Made by a program: the position numbers and the translations under genes. The notes below the pieces were generated by a model, which was not told the origin of the DNA, ran no database searches, and saw only the letters and a program-made list of their open reading frames with translations. A DNA stretch of 43,107 bases, from the NCBI GenBank assembly GCA_030652575.1, contig JAUSQI010000108.1, positions 1 to 43,107 on the forward strand, written 5' to 3'. Source of the DNA: Stagnimonas sp. (GTDB taxonomy: Bacteria > Pseudomonadota > Gammaproteobacteria > Nevskiales > Nevskiaceae). This document shows, piece after piece, positions 1 through 8,605 of this stretch (its first letter is position 1; every line of letters starts with the position of its first letter).

Positions 1-819
1 GGTGAACATCGGGCTGCGATTCAGGCCGGCGCGGATGATCTCGTGCGTGCGTTCGTTGGTGTGCGTTATCCAGCACGACAGTTGCCGGGGATGCTGCCCG
101 GCCGACCCCATGAACCCGAACACCGGCACGCTTTCGCCGGCGCCACCGGGCATGCCGTCACCGGGTTGCTCCAGACACTTGCTGTAATCGATACTGCGTC
201 CGTCCAGCCGGGGCGGTGTACCGGTCTTGAGCCGCCCTTGCGGCAGCTTCAGCTCCTTGAGCCGCGCAGACAGCATCGTGGCCGGCGGGTCACCGGCACG
301 GCCAGCCGCATAGTGGTTCATGCCGACATGGATCTTCCCGTCCAGGAAGGTACCGGCTGTCAAGACCACGGTGCGACTGCGAAACCGGATGCCTACCTGC
401 GTCACCGCACCGACGACCCGGTCGCCTTCGACCATCAGGTCGTCCACCGCCTGCTGGAACAGCCAGAGGTTGGGCTGGTTCTCCAGCCGGTGCCGTATCG
501 CCGCCTTGTACAGGATGCGATCGGCCTGGGCCCGAGTCGCGCGCACCGCCGGACCCTTGCTCGAATTGAGGATGCGGAACTGGATGCCTGCCTCGTCGGT
601 CGCTGCCGCCATTGCGCCGCCCAGGGCGTCGACTTCCTTGACCAGGTGCCCCTTGCCGATGCCGCCGATGGACGGGTTGCAGCTCATCTGGCCGAGCGTC
701 TCGATGTTCTGCGTCAGCAGCAGCGTCGCCGCACCCATCCGGGCGGCCGCAAGCGCGGCCTCGGTGCCAGCATGGCCGCCACCAATCACGATCACATCGA
801 ATGTCTGCGAATCTTTCAT
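1..819 (-). CDS. mnmG: tRNA uridine-5-carboxymethylaminomethyl modification enzyme MnmG (GidA), N-terminal part
   Basis: This is the first 273 codons of MnmG; the 3' end lies beyond the window edge. MnmG is the FAD enzyme that, with the GTPase MnmE, installs the cmnm5 group at wobble U34 of certain tRNAs. The N-terminus shows the dinucleotide-binding motif [13 protein letters not shown] at about residues 10-22. It is followed by the family signatures [23 protein letters not shown] (in two parts around residues 46-68) and [18 protein letters not shown] further on. The start is the ATG whose complement lies at 817-819, which gives the standard N-terminus [15 protein letters not shown]. It is divergent from the histidine kinase at 975 across 155 bp. 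I see only weak promoter-like elements there, such as TTTACT and TAGATA separated by 16 bp on the minus strand. Identification is secure. Confidence 0.97.
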   Translation of the reverse strand, partial: MKDSQTFDVIVIGGGHAGTEAALAAARMGAATLLLTQNIETLGQMSCNPSIGGIGKGHLVKEVDALGGAMAAATDEAGIQFRILNSSKGPAVRATRAQADRILYKAAIRHRLENQPNLWLFQQAVDDLMVEGDRVVGAVTQVGIRFRSRTVVLTAGTFLDGKIHVGMNHYAAGRAGDPPATMLSARLKELKLPQGRLKTGTPPRLDGRSIDYSKCLEQPGDGMPGGAGESVPVFGFMGSAGQHPRQLSCWITHTNERTHEIIRAGLNRSPMFT

Positions 820-974
820 AGGCAGCGATTCTAACGACTGTGGTCAATATCTACCCATCCAGCTATCAGAGTAAAAATTGCTCGTGGCAAAGGGCTCTTT
901 CGCGGGTTAACCTGTAAGAGAACACCCTACGTTGCGGCGACAGGGTTATTACTTTTCCAGATCGATTTTGGCGC

Positions 975-2939
975 ATGCACGGCACCGCAATGGATCAGCA
1001 CCATGGGATGCTGGCCACACCCGATTACCGCTTTTTGCTCGAGTCGCTGCCGGGGCCGGTCATGGTGCTGCTGCCGGATGCGCCGCGCTTCACCATTGCT
1101 ACCTGCAGCGATGCCTACCTAGCGGCCACGCTGACCCAGCGTGCGATCGTCGGGCAGGGCTTGTTCAAGGTTTTTCCTGACAACCCCGATGACCCCACCG
1201 CCGATGGTGTGCGCAATCTGCGTGCGTCCCTGGAGCGGGTGCTTGCCTCCAAAAGCGCCGACACGATGGCGCTGCAGAAATACGATGTCGCGCGCCCGGA
1301 TGGCAGCGGCTTCGAGGAAAAATGGTGGAGTCCGGTCAACACGCCCCTGCTGGAGAATGGCGAAGTCCGCTACATCATCCACCTCGTTTCGGAAGTCACC
1401 GACGAGGTGCTGCTGAAGCGCGAACGCGAGCGGCACGTAAAGGCACTGGCCGAGAGCGAGGCGCGCTACAAGACGCTCGCGGACAACAGTCCCGTGATGA
1501 TCATCCGTTGTCTGAATGCCCCAGGCTGGCCGATGCTGTACATGAGCAAGGCCGCGCTGGCGATCACCGGCTACGAGGTCGCCGAGTTTATCGAAGGCGG
1601 GCTGTTGTTCGGCACCTTGGTTCTTGCCGACGATATCGAACCGCTGCAGCAAAGCATCGCCGAACAGCTTGTCCGCGGGCCGGTAATCCAGACCAACTTC
1701 AGGCTGCGCCGCAAAGACGTGGAGATTCGCTGGCTCGAAGGCAACGTGCGGCTGCTCACCCTGCCAGGCCACGGCGAGGGTTACGAGGGCACTCTTACCG
1801 ACATCACCGAGCGCAAGACCGCCTCCGTGCTACTGGCCGAGCGGGCCGACGCGCTCGAGCGGGCCACGATCGCCATCAAGGCCGCGCGCATCGCGCCCTT
1901 CACTTGGCATGTGGCGCGCGACTTCGTCGAAACCGACGCGCTGGGCGAGACCCTGCACGGCTTGAGTGCGGGTGAAGCGCTGGGTACGATGGCCAGTTAC
2001 CTCTCGCGCGTGCATCCTGAGGATTCCGAAGCCCTGGCAGCCAGCCAGCGTCAGCTGGTCGAAACACGCCAGCCCGGCTTCATGCATGAGTACCGCACGA
2101 TCTCGGCACAAGGCCGTGTGCGCTGGCTGCGCAGCGTGGGCAGTCTCAACACCGACGACGGCCTGCTGCGCGTCACCGGCGCGGTGATGGACGCCACTAT
2201 CGAGGTCGAGGTGCAGCGCGCGCTCGAAGAACGCACCCGCGAGATGGAGCGGGCCAACGCCGAGCTGGACGAGTTCACCTACATCGCCAGCCACGATCTC
2301 AAGGAACCGCTGCGCGGCATCCACAACTACGCGCGCTTCCTCGCCGAGGACTACGCCGACAAGCTCGACGCGGGCGGCCAGCACATGCTCAAGGCCGTGA
2401 GCGAACAGGCCGACCGCATGCAGCGTTTGATCGAGGACCTGCTGGAAATCGCGCGTCTCGGCCGCGAGCCGATGAAGCAGAACGATATCGATCTCGACAA
2501 GCTGGTGGACGAGGTGCTGGCCTCGCTCAGCTTCTCGCTGGCCGAAAAGAAAGTGGACGTGCGCAAGCAGCCGCTCGGCCGCATCGTCTGCGACCGCGTG
2601 CGGGTGGGCGAAGTGTTCCGCAACCTCATCACCAACGCGCTCAAGTACAACGACAAGCCGGTGCCGGTGATCGAGATCGGTAGCCGTCCGTCCAGCACCG
2701 GCGAAACCGAGTTCTACGTGCAGGACAACGGCATCGGCATCAAGCCGGATTTCCACGCCCGCGTGTTCGCACCGTTCAAACGCCTGCACGCCAAGGACGC
2801 CTACGGTGGCGGTTCGGGCGTGGGGCTCGCCATCGTCAAACGCATCGTCGAGGCGCACGGGGGACATATCGGCATCCGCTCCGCGCCAGGTGCTGGTGCC
2901 ACTTTTCTATTCACTCTCAAGGGAGAACACCTCACATGA
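975..2939 (+). CDS. multi-PAS sensor histidine kinase
   Basis: A 654-residue cytosolic sensor kinase with no obvious transmembrane segment. Three PAS-like sensor modules occupy about residues 15-140, 155-280 and 295-415; the last two end in the typical linkers (GTLTDITERK, VTGAVMDATIE). A short coiled linker then leads to a HisKA domain with the phospho-accepting histidine H440 in YIASHDLKEPLRG. The HATPase domain has an N box (RNLITNALKYN), G1 (DNGIGI), F box (FAPFKRLH) and G2 (GGSGVGLAIV). The SHDLKEPLR H-box is the type found in bacteriophytochrome-like kinases whose partners are single-domain Rcp1-like regulators, and such a regulator follows at once with a 4-bp ATGA overlap. The start at 975 has no good Shine-Dalgarno, and ATG 990 is equally possible. 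The PAS ligand is not predictable from sequence. Confidence 0.93.
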   Translation: MHGTAMDQHHGMLATPDYRFLLESLPGPVMVLLPDAPRFTIATCSDAYLAATLTQRAIVGQGLFKVFPDNPDDPTADGVRNLRASLERVLASKSADTMALQKYDVARPDGSGFEEKWWSPVNTPLLENGEVRYIIHLVSEVTDEVLLKRERERHVKALAESEARYKTLADNSPVMIIRCLNAPGWPMLYMSKAALAITGYEVAEFIEGGLLFGTLVLADDIEPLQQSIAEQLVRGPVIQTNFRLRRKDVEIRWLEGNVRLLTLPGHGEGYEGTLTDITERKTASVLLAERADALERATIAIKAARIAPFTWHVARDFVETDALGETLHGLSAGEALGTMASYLSRVHPEDSEALAASQRQLVETRQPGFMHEYRTISAQGRVRWLRSVGSLNTDDGLLRVTGAVMDATIEVEVQRALEERTREMERANAELDEFTYIASHDLKEPLRGIHNYARFLAEDYADKLDAGGQHMLKAVSEQADRMQRLIEDLLEIARLGREPMKQNDIDLDKLVDEVLASLSFSLAEKKVDVRKQPLGRIVCDRVRVGEVFRNLITNALKYNDKPVPVIEIGSRPSSTGETEFYVQDNGIGIKPDFHARVFAPFKRLHAKDAYGGGSGVGLAIVKRIVEAHGGHIGIRSAPGAGATFLFTLKGEHLT

Positions 2940-3376
2940 TCGAATCCAACAAGGCGATTCTGGTTGTCGAAGACAACCCCGCCGATTTCTTTGCCACCGA
3001 ACGCGGCCTGCGCAAGGCCGGGCTCGCCAACCCCATCGTGCATGCCGAAAGCGGCGAGCAGGCGCTGGAGTATCTGTTCGGCACCGACCGTTACGCAGGC
3101 CAGGGCCCTCAGAAACCGGGCATCGTGCTGCTCGACATCAACCTGCCGGGCCTGAATGGCGGCGAGGTGCTGGAGCGCATCCGTGCCGAGGAGCGCCTGC
3201 GGCTGGTGCCGGTCATCATGCTCACCACGTCCAGCGACGAACGCGACGTGCAGATGGCGTATCGGCTGGGGGCCAACTCCTACATCCAGAAGCCCGTGGA
3301 TCTCGATGGTTTCATGGCCGCGCTCAAGCGGCTCAAGGACTATTGGTTCGAGCTGGTCATCCTGCCCAAGACCTAG
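2936..3376 (+). CDS. single-domain response regulator (Rcp1/CheY-like)
   Basis: A 146-residue stand-alone receiver domain with no output domain. It has the acidic pair E12-D13, the phospho-acceptor D67 in VLLDINLPG, the conserved Thr in MLTTSSDE, and Lys in YIQKPVD. The inserted loop before D67 (GTDRYAGQGPQKPG) and the C-terminal extension are typical of the Rcp1 type, which pairs with PAS/phytochrome kinases. The start codon overlaps the stop of the upstream kinase gene (ATGA at 2936), which implies translational coupling and strongly suggests the pair is cognate. The next gene begins 3 bp after its stop. It probably acts by protein-protein contact or as a phosphate shuttle to the REC domain of the following diguanylate cyclase; that part is inference. 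Confidence 0.93.
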   Translation: MIESNKAILVVEDNPADFFATERGLRKAGLANPIVHAESGEQALEYLFGTDRYAGQGPQKPGIVLLDINLPGLNGGEVLERIRAEERLRLVPVIMLTTSSDERDVQMAYRLGANSYIQKPVDLDGFMAALKRLKDYWFELVILPKT

Positions 3377-3379
3377 TCC

Positions 3380-4678
3380 ATGTTCGATACGAGTGGCAAT
3401 GCCCTGCGCCTGTTGATCGTCGACGACAACCCTGACGACCGCTTTTCGTACCGTCGCATGCTGGGCAAGGCCGACGACCAGCGCTTCGAGATTTTCGAAG
3501 CCGACAGCGCCGAGGCCGGGCTGGCGGCGCTGGCCACGCACAACCCGCAATTCCTGCTGCTCGATTTCCATCTGCCGGACGGCAATGGCATCGAAGTGCT
3601 GCGCCAGCTCCGCATGCAGCACCCGCGACTGCCGGTGGTCATGCTCACGGGCCTCGACGACGTCAACACCTCGGTTGCCGCCCTGCACGCGGGCGCCGAC
3701 GACTATCAGATCAAAGGCAAGCTCGACACCGACAGCCTGCTGCGTTCGATCCGCGGTGCGCTGCAAAAACGTGCGCTCGAAACCCAGCTCGTCACCGAGC
3801 GCGAGCGGATGGAGTTGTTCTATCGGCTGGTGGAAGCCTCTGACGACATGTTGCTCGTCATCCAGATGCCGGAGGGTCGCGTAATCGAAGCCAACCAGTC
3901 CGCCGTGCGCCAGCTGGGGCGGTCGCGTGAGTCGCTGCTCGACCCGACTCTCGATCTCTTGAGCGTGTTCCCGAACGCTGTCACGGTTTGGGCCACCCTG
4001 TCGCCTGCTGCACCGGCGCGCCGACTGGACTGCGAAGCGATTCGCGCCGACGGAACGCGACTGCCCATCGAGGTCAGTGCCAATCGGGTGGTGCTGGGCG
4101 AGAAGCTGTATTTCGTTGCGGTCTGCCGCGATGCCACCGAACGTCACGAGATGGAAGCGCAGCTGCGCCGCCTGGTGCTGCTGGACGCCCTCACCGGCGT
4201 CAACAACCGCCGTGCCTTCGACGAGCGTTTCGAGCAGGAATTTCTGCGCGCCGCACGCGGCCACGGGGCGCTGGGTCTGCTGATGGTGGATGTCGATCAC
4301 TTCAAGCTCTACAACGACACCTACGGCCATCAGGCCGGCGACAAATGTCTGCGGCAAGTGGCGCAAGCGCTCACCGCCACCTTGAAGCGCCCCAGCGATT
4401 TCGTCGCCCGCTACGGCGGTGAGGAGTTCGCAGTGCTGCTGCCCGATGCCGACATGGCCGGTGCTCTGGCTGCCGCAGAGCTGCTGTTGCAGCGAGTGCG
4501 CGAGCTGGCGTTGCCACATTCGACGTCGAGCGTCGGCGATTTCGTCAGCATCAGCATCGGCGTTGCCGTGGCCAAACCACCGGTGCGCGGCGAGCTTGAA
4601 AACTTCATGGCAAAAGCCGATCAGCGCTTGTATAAAGCGAAGCACGCGGGCCGCAATCGTGCGGTCAGCGAAGAGTGA
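3380..4678 (+). CDS. REC-PAS-GGDEF response regulator, predicted diguanylate cyclase
   Basis: A 432-residue protein predicted to make the second messenger c-di-GMP from two GTP. The N-terminal receiver domain carries acidic residues in IVDDNPDD and the phospho-acceptor D62 in LLLDFHLPDGNG. A PAS domain covers about residues 145-255 and ends in VAVCRDATERHEME. The C-terminal GGDEF domain has an intact active-site motif G346-GEEF-350. It also has a canonical inhibitory I-site R337-PSD-340, exactly five residues upstream, so product inhibition is expected. The signatures DALTGVNNRRAFDE and DVDHFKLYND are present. The gene starts 3 bp after the upstream regulator and is almost certainly co-transcribed with the kinase. 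No EAL domain is attached, so the protein is probably a pure cyclase. Confidence 0.95.
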   Translation: MFDTSGNALRLLIVDDNPDDRFSYRRMLGKADDQRFEIFEADSAEAGLAALATHNPQFLLLDFHLPDGNGIEVLRQLRMQHPRLPVVMLTGLDDVNTSVAALHAGADDYQIKGKLDTDSLLRSIRGALQKRALETQLVTERERMELFYRLVEASDDMLLVIQMPEGRVIEANQSAVRQLGRSRESLLDPTLDLLSVFPNAVTVWATLSPAAPARRLDCEAIRADGTRLPIEVSANRVVLGEKLYFVAVCRDATERHEMEAQLRRLVLLDALTGVNNRRAFDERFEQEFLRAARGHGALGLLMVDVDHFKLYNDTYGHQAGDKCLRQVAQALTATLKRPSDFVARYGGEEFAVLLPDADMAGALAAAELLLQRVRELALPHSTSSVGDFVSISIGVAVAKPPVRGELENFMAKADQRLYKAKHAGRNRAVSEE

Positions 4679-4721
4679 CGTTGCTCCAGACCCTTGAGTC
4701 CGAAATACGGCGACCGAATCC

Positions 4722-5141
4722 ATGCTGCAAAAACTCATCTACGCCAGCCAGGCCATCAAGCCGGTCGATACCGGTTCACTGCAGGCCATTCTCGAAACAG
4801 CCCGCATCCGCAACGAGAAGGACGGCGTCACCGGCTTTCTGCTCTACGCCGACGAGAGTTTTCTGCAGATCCTGGAAGGCGAAGAGGATGTGCTGACCGC
4901 GACCTATGGCCGCATTGCCGCGGACCCGCGCCACAGCGGCCTGCGGCTGCTGCAGCGCGTGCCCATCAGCAAACGCCGCTTCGGCAGCTGGACGATGGGC
5001 TTCGACCTGCCGGACACCAAGGCTTTGGGCAGCTTGCCCGGCTACCAGCCCTCCAAGCGTTATCCGCTGGTATCACCCGACCTGGTGCGCAATGGCACCG
5101 TCGCCGAGCTGATGCTGGGCCGCTACGCGCTGGCGGCCTGA
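4722..5141 (+). CDS. BLUF-domain blue-light photoreceptor
   Basis: A 139-residue protein consisting of a BLUF domain (FAD-binding blue-light sensor) and a short C-terminal cap. The photochemically essential residues are all present: Y7 in LIYASQA, N31 in RIRNEKDGVTG, Q49 in FLQILEGE, and W90 and M92 in GSWTMGF. The DPRH segment at 68-71 is also typical. There is no fused output domain, so it belongs to the short BLUF class that signals by protein-protein contact. It lies 43 bp after the diguanylate cyclase on the same strand, which suggests the cyclase or the kinase pathway as its partner. That is context-based inference; in other bacteria short BLUF proteins do act on c-di-GMP pathways or transcription regulators. 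It has no clear Shine-Dalgarno. Confidence 0.95.
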   Translation: MLQKLIYASQAIKPVDTGSLQAILETARIRNEKDGVTGFLLYADESFLQILEGEEDVLTATYGRIAADPRHSGLRLLQRVPISKRRFGSWTMGFDLPDTKALGSLPGYQPSKRYPLVSPDLVRNGTVAELMLGRYALAA

Positions 5142-5154
5142 TCGCAAGTCAGCA

Positions 5155-5481
5155 TTAAAACGGCAGCTTGCCGGTGAGCGTCTGCCACCACATCTTCCAG
5201 TCGCCGCGGTAGCTGAACCACGGTTGCTTGAAGCTGGCCGGCTTGTTGTGCTCATAGAAGAAATGCCCGACCCAGGCGAAGCCGTAGCCTTGCACAAAGG
5301 CCACGGCAATCAGCCACCAGGCTTGGCTAGCAACCGCAGCAAGTACCAGCAAAATGGCGAGTGACGAGCCGATGAAATGCAGCCGCCGACAAGTGCGGTT
5401 GCTGTGCTCGGACAAGTAATACGGGTAAAAATCGCTGAAGTGCAGGTAGCGGTTTGCCGGCACGGTTTGCTGCTGTTGCAT
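5155..5481 (-). CDS. Mpo1-like / DUF962 membrane protein
   Basis: A 108-residue protein of the DUF962 family, related to yeast Mpo1, a dioxygenase that shortens 2-hydroxy fatty acids. It has the family His motifs: HFSDFYPYYLSEH near the N-terminus, RLHFIGSS before the first membrane helix, and WVGHFFYEHNKPASF after the second. Two hydrophobic helices lie in between (about residues 37-75). I chose the ATG at 5481 because AAAGGT lies at proper spacing upstream and the protein then begins right before the conserved domain. An in-frame longer version back to 5616 has no conserved content. It is convergent with the BLUF gene (13-bp gap) and lies 76 bp downstream of the M14 peptidase on the same strand. 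Substrate in this organism is unknown. Confidence 0.85.
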   Translation of the reverse strand: MQQQQTVPANRYLHFSDFYPYYLSEHSNRTCRRLHFIGSSLAILLVLAAVASQAWWLIAVAFVQGYGFAWVGHFFYEHNKPASFKQPWFSYRGDWKMWWQTLTGKLPF

Positions 5482-5557
5482 GTCGTTACCTTTGGCGATT
5501 GGATGATCCGAAGTCTTGCCTGCGGGCTGCGCACTCACAACGGTAAAACCAGCCCTT

Positions 5558-6469
5558 TTAGGGAGCGTTGCGCAGCCAGTTGGGATCGCTGAGGCGCTGG
5601 AACAGCGGCGGCGCACCTTGAGGCAGGTTGCGCTCCAGCCACTTCAGCAAATCGTTCCAGATGCGCCCGCTCTGCGCCACCGTCGGCGAGGCCTCGCTGT
5701 GCGGCAGTTCGAGCGTGATGATGGGAATGCCGAGAAACTCGCCGGCGTAGTTGCCCAGCGAGCCGGGGTAAGTGCCAAGCTCGTTGAGGTTCAAGAAGCC
5801 CAGCCGCTGCGGCGGCGTGCGCGGGCCATCGAAATCCAGCACGCCATAAGGCGCGTGGATGGAAACGATGGCATCCGGCTTGAAGCTCTTGATCTGATCG
5901 ATCAGCCAGCGGGTCTCGGGTTCCGAACCGGCTCTTTTGCCGGGATAACGGCGCGGGTCGCTCTTGGTCTTGTTGTTCCAGTAGAGCGTCGCCTTGCTGT
6001 TCCAGTCCGGCGTCGGGAAATTGCGGTTGAGATCGACGCCGTTCGCGTTGACGCGCTTCGACACCTTGGCGAGCACGCCGTCCGGGTTGAGGCAGGGCAC
6101 CACGCGCCAGTAAAACGGCTGTTTTTCCTGGTCGGACAGACGACGCATCCACTCGAAGGTGACGGCAACCGACGACAGTTCGTCGCCGTGGATGCCGCCC
6201 ACCAGCAATACACGCTTGGCGGGGGTCTTGCTCTTCACCGACCGGTAGTCGCGCCAGAGAATCGGCTGGCCTTGCACGCTGGCGCTGCCTGCCACGTTCA
6301 GGCCGGCGCTTTTGCACTCGCCTGCAGGCACCGATTTGAGCTTGCCGGCCAGGTTGTTGCAGGCGCCTTCAAGCGAGGCCAGCGGTGCTGCCATCGCAAG
6401 GTGGGTATTTGCAGCGCAGACCGCAAAAATGAAAAGCCCGGCACGGAGCCGGGCGATCAATGCAGACAC
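5558..6469 (-). CDS. exported M14-family zinc carboxypeptidase, murein-peptide-amidase-like
   Basis: A 303-residue M14 metallopeptidase with a signal peptide (about residues 1-27, ending LAMA-AP). Zinc ligands H94 and E97 lie in GGIHGDE, the third ligand H205 is in SIHAPYG, and the catalytic glutamate E254 is in TLELPHSE. The substrate-carboxylate arginine R149 lies in NGVDLNRNFP. The size and HGDE form resemble MpaA/DUF2817-type peptidases that trim murein peptides. Periplasmic processing of cell-wall peptides is the likely job, but specificity is not proven. The start is a GTG at 6469, 2 bp after the dsbA stop. The signal-peptide codons contain an intrinsic terminator (separate entry), so expression from the dsbA promoter should be strongly attenuated. 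Confidence 0.9.
   Translation of the reverse strand: MSALIARLRAGLFIFAVCAANTHLAMAAPLASLEGACNNLAGKLKSVPAGECKSAGLNVAGSASVQGQPILWRDYRSVKSKTPAKRVLLVGGIHGDELSSVAVTFEWMRRLSDQEKQPFYWRVVPCLNPDGVLAKVSKRVNANGVDLNRNFPTPDWNSKATLYWNNKTKSDPRRYPGKRAGSEPETRWLIDQIKSFKPDAIVSIHAPYGVLDFDGPRTPPQRLGFLNLNELGTYPGSLGNYAGEFLGIPIITLELPHSEASPTVAQSGRIWNDLLKWLERNLPQGAPPLFQRLSDPNWLRNAP
6425..6454 (-). terminator. intrinsic terminator of cc4-dsbA, inside the M14 signal-peptide codons
   Basis: On the minus strand a perfect 7-bp GC stem (GCCCGGC at 6454-6448 and GCCGGGC at 6442-6436) encloses the loop TCCGT. TTTTCATTTTT follows immediately. This is a textbook rho-independent terminator located 18-45 bp after the dsbA stop codon. 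It also codes for residues about 6-15 of the M14 peptidase signal peptide. Confidence 0.85.
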
Positions 6470-6471
6470 GG

Positions 6472-7116
6472 TTACTTGCGTTCCTTCTTGATTTTCTCCA
6501 CCAGGAAGTCGACCACTTGCATGGCTTTTTCGGGGCTGCCCGCCATCGAGGCGCTGGTGATGTATTTACCGCCCACCACCAATGTCGGCACGCTGGTGAT
6601 GCCGTAGCTCATGGCCAGCTGCTGGGCGCGGCGCATGCGGGAATCGACCATGAAGCTGGACGTGTTCTTGTCGAAATCCGCAGGCGAAACCCCGGCTTCC
6701 TTCTGGAACAGCGCCTTCACCTGATCTGGCGTGTTCATCGGCTGGTGCCGCTCATGGATGGCGGCGAACAGCGGCTTGTGGATCTTCTCGCCCACGCCGA
6801 GCGCCTCGGCGATGTAGAAGGCGCGCATGTGCAGCTCGCCCACCGGGCTGCCGAGCGTGTTGGGCACGCGCTGGAAATCCGCATCGACCGCTTTCTTGGC
6901 CTTCCAGGCATCGATGATCGGGTCGGAGTGGTAGCAGTGCGGGCAGCCGTACCAGAAGAACTCCTCGACCGTGACTTTCTTGAGGTCAGCGGGTGCGACG
7001 ACCTCACGAACCTTCTTGTATTCCTTGCCTTCGGTGTAGTTGCCGGTGGCTTGGGCGCTGCATGCCAGGGGCGACAGCGACAAGGCCAGAAACAGCCCGC
7101 GTAACCAGTTTTTCAT
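6472..7116 (-). CDS. dsbA: thiol:disulfide interchange protein DsbA
   Basis: A periplasmic thioredoxin-fold oxidase that puts disulfides into exported proteins. It has a signal peptide (residues 1-23, ending SAQA), the active site C58-P-H-C61 in FFWYGCPHCYH, and the cis-proline loop SVPTLVV near the C-terminus. An inserted helical domain lies between them, as in all DsbA proteins. I chose ATG 7116 because the AGGA box lies 9 nt upstream. ATG 7122 (3 nt from the box) and TTG 7125 are also in frame. It sits 20 bp downstream of cytochrome c4, a linkage common in Gammaproteobacteria. DsbB is not in the window. Confidence 0.95.
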   Translation of the reverse strand: MKNWLRGLFLALSLSPLACSAQATGNYTEGKEYKKVREVVAPADLKKVTVEEFFWYGCPHCYHSDPIIDAWKAKKAVDADFQRVPNTLGSPVGELHMRAFYIAEALGVGEKIHKPLFAAIHERHQPMNTPDQVKALFQKEAGVSPADFDKNTSSFMVDSRMRRAQQLAMSYGITSVPTLVVGGKYITSASMAGSPEKAMQVVDFLVEKIKKERK

Positions 7117-7135
7117 GTGCATCAATCCTTAGAAC

Positions 7136-7777
7136 TTATTGCAGGCCAGCGACGTAGGAAGAGAGCGCGGCAATCTCGGCGTCGGTGAGCTTGGCAGCCA
7201 CGGCGCTCATGATTAGAGCGTGCTTGCTGCCGCCGCGTTCCCCATCCTTGCCCTTCTTGTAGCTGTTGAGCTGCAGCGTGGTGTAGGCGGCATTCTGGCC
7301 GCCGATGTGCGGGTAAAACGCCGCCGGGTTGCCCGCACCCGTGGGGCCGTGGCAACTGGCGCAGGCAGGCAGGCCTCGGGTGGCGTCGCCGGCACGATAG
7401 ATTTTCTGCGCGATGGCGATGGCGTCCTTGCTGGCAACACCGGGCACGGCCTTGAGTGCGGCGAAGCTCGCGGCGATATCGGCCATGTCCTGGTCAGACA
7501 GCAACGCAGCCTGCCCAGCCATCACCGCATTTCTGCGCTCGCCACTCTTGAACTGCTTGAGCTGCTCGGCGATGTAGGCCGAGTGCTGGCCCGCCAGCTT
7601 GGGCCACTCCGGATTGATGATGCCGTTGCCGCCAACCCCGTGGCAGGCCACGCAGGGCGCGCTCTTGGTGGCACCCGCAGTCGCATCACCTTGGGTGAAC
7701 GGATCGGCGGATGCGCCTTCAGCAAAACTCACGAGCGGTGCCAACAAGGCACAGGCAAGAAGGGCGCGCTTAATCAC
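7136..7777 (-). CDS. dihaem cytochrome c4
   Basis: A 213-residue periplasmic dihaem c-type cytochrome. The signal peptide (MIKRALLACALLAPLVSFAEG) is followed by two cytochrome c domains with haem motifs C42-VAC-H46 and C139-ASC-H143. Each domain has a later Met ligand candidate (AVMAGQA, LIMSAVA). Cytochrome c4 carries electrons from the bc1 complex to terminal oxidases. I chose the GTG at 7777, which has GGAG about 10 nt upstream and gives a normal signal peptide. An ATG at 7822 would add 15 residues and is less likely. It forms an operon with dsbA and is divergent from engB across 150 bp. A minus-strand TACAAT lies in that gap as a possible -10, with no convincing -35. Confidence 0.93.
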   Translation of the reverse strand: MIKRALLACALLAPLVSFAEGASADPFTQGDATAGATKSAPCVACHGVGGNGIINPEWPKLAGQHSAYIAEQLKQFKSGERRNAVMAGQAALLSDQDMADIAASFAALKAVPGVASKDAIAIAQKIYRAGDATRGLPACASCHGPTGAGNPAAFYPHIGGQNAAYTTLQLNSYKKGKDGERGGSKHALIMSAVAAKLTDAEIAALSSYVAGLQ

Positions 7778-7927
7778 TTTGAGTAGACTCCATTGGTGCA
7801 CAGCACCCCGAAAGCCTTGCATCAAGGCATTTCGCTGGCTGTGCGGCGGGCAGAAAATACCGTCATTGTAACCCAGCACTTTGCTGTTTTTGGCCGTCCC
7901 CCACGGCGCAAACCCCAACGAGTTCCC

Positions 7928-8605
7928 GTGTCCAAAACATTGTCTGACAGCCCCCCCGCCGCCGCCCGCTCACTGGCAGCCACGCCGCTCAACCCCTTTG
8001 TGCAGGCCACCTTCGTGATGTCGGCCGCCAAGCTCGATCAATTGCCACAGGACGAGACACCCGAGCTGGCCTTTGTTGGCCGCTCCAACTCCGGCAAGTC
8101 CTCGGCGCTCAACACGTTGTGCAACAAGAAGGCGCTCGCTCGGGTCTCGAAGACGCCCGGCCGCACGCAGCTCATCAACCTGTTCGATGTGCCCGGCGCG
8201 CGTCTGATCGACTTGCCCGGCTACGGCTTTGCCAAGGTGCCGGGCTCGGTGCGCAAGGACTGGGGCAAGCTGATCGGCGGCTATCTGGAAACCCGCTTCA
8301 ACCTGCGCCTGCTCATCGTCATCATGGATATCCGCCATCCGCTCACCGATCTCGACGAGCAGATGCTCGACTGGGCCAAGGCCGCCGAGCGGCCCTGCCA
8401 TGTGCTGTTGACCAAGGCCGACAAATTGTCGCGCGGCGCGGCAACCACCACCCTGCTGCAAGTGCGCGCGGCGCTGCAAAAATGGGGTGATGGCTTTACC
8501 GCGCAATTGTTTTCGGCGCACAGCAATATCGGCGTCGAAGAGGCGCGGGCGGCAATCCACGCGCATGTTCAGTCTGCAAACCTGGCGATCAGCAGCGGGC
8601 AATAA
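7928..8605 (+). CDS. engB: ribosome biogenesis GTP-binding protein EngB (YsxC/YihA)
   Basis: An essential GTPase of 225 residues that assists assembly of the large ribosomal subunit. It has a P loop ([14 protein letters not shown], about residues 49-62), a switch/G2 threonine region ([11 protein letters not shown]), G3 ([11 protein letters not shown]) and G4 (TKAD), followed by the G5-like FSAHSN. I chose the GTG at 7928, since the only in-frame ATG downstream (MSAAKLD) would cut into the conserved domain. The longer upstream reading frame covers the divergent promoter region. The N-terminus is about 15 residues longer than usual. Its stop codon lies inside the U-tract template of the opposing small-RNA terminator. 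It has no good terminator of its own on the plus strand. Confidence 0.95.
   Translation: MSKTLSDSPPAAARSLAATPLNPFVQATFVMSAAKLDQLPQDETPELAFVGRSNSGKSSALNTLCNKKALARVSKTPGRTQLINLFDVPGARLIDLPGYGFAKVPGSVRKDWGKLIGGYLETRFNLRLLIVIMDIRHPLTDLDEQMLDWAKAAERPCHVLLTKADKLSRGAATTTLLQVRAALQKWGDGFTAQLFSAHSNIGVEEARAAIHAHVQSANLAISSGQ

Noticed and set aside
5482-5616. 45-residue N-terminal extension of the DUF962 protein
   Set aside because: No conservation or hydrophobic signal, and a good ribosome-binding site precedes the internal ATG at 5481.
7855-7885. CAGCA/TGCTG hairpin with TTTTT upstream of engB as a terminator or leader
   Set aside because: Only a 5-bp stem with no gene upstream on that strand; too weak to support.
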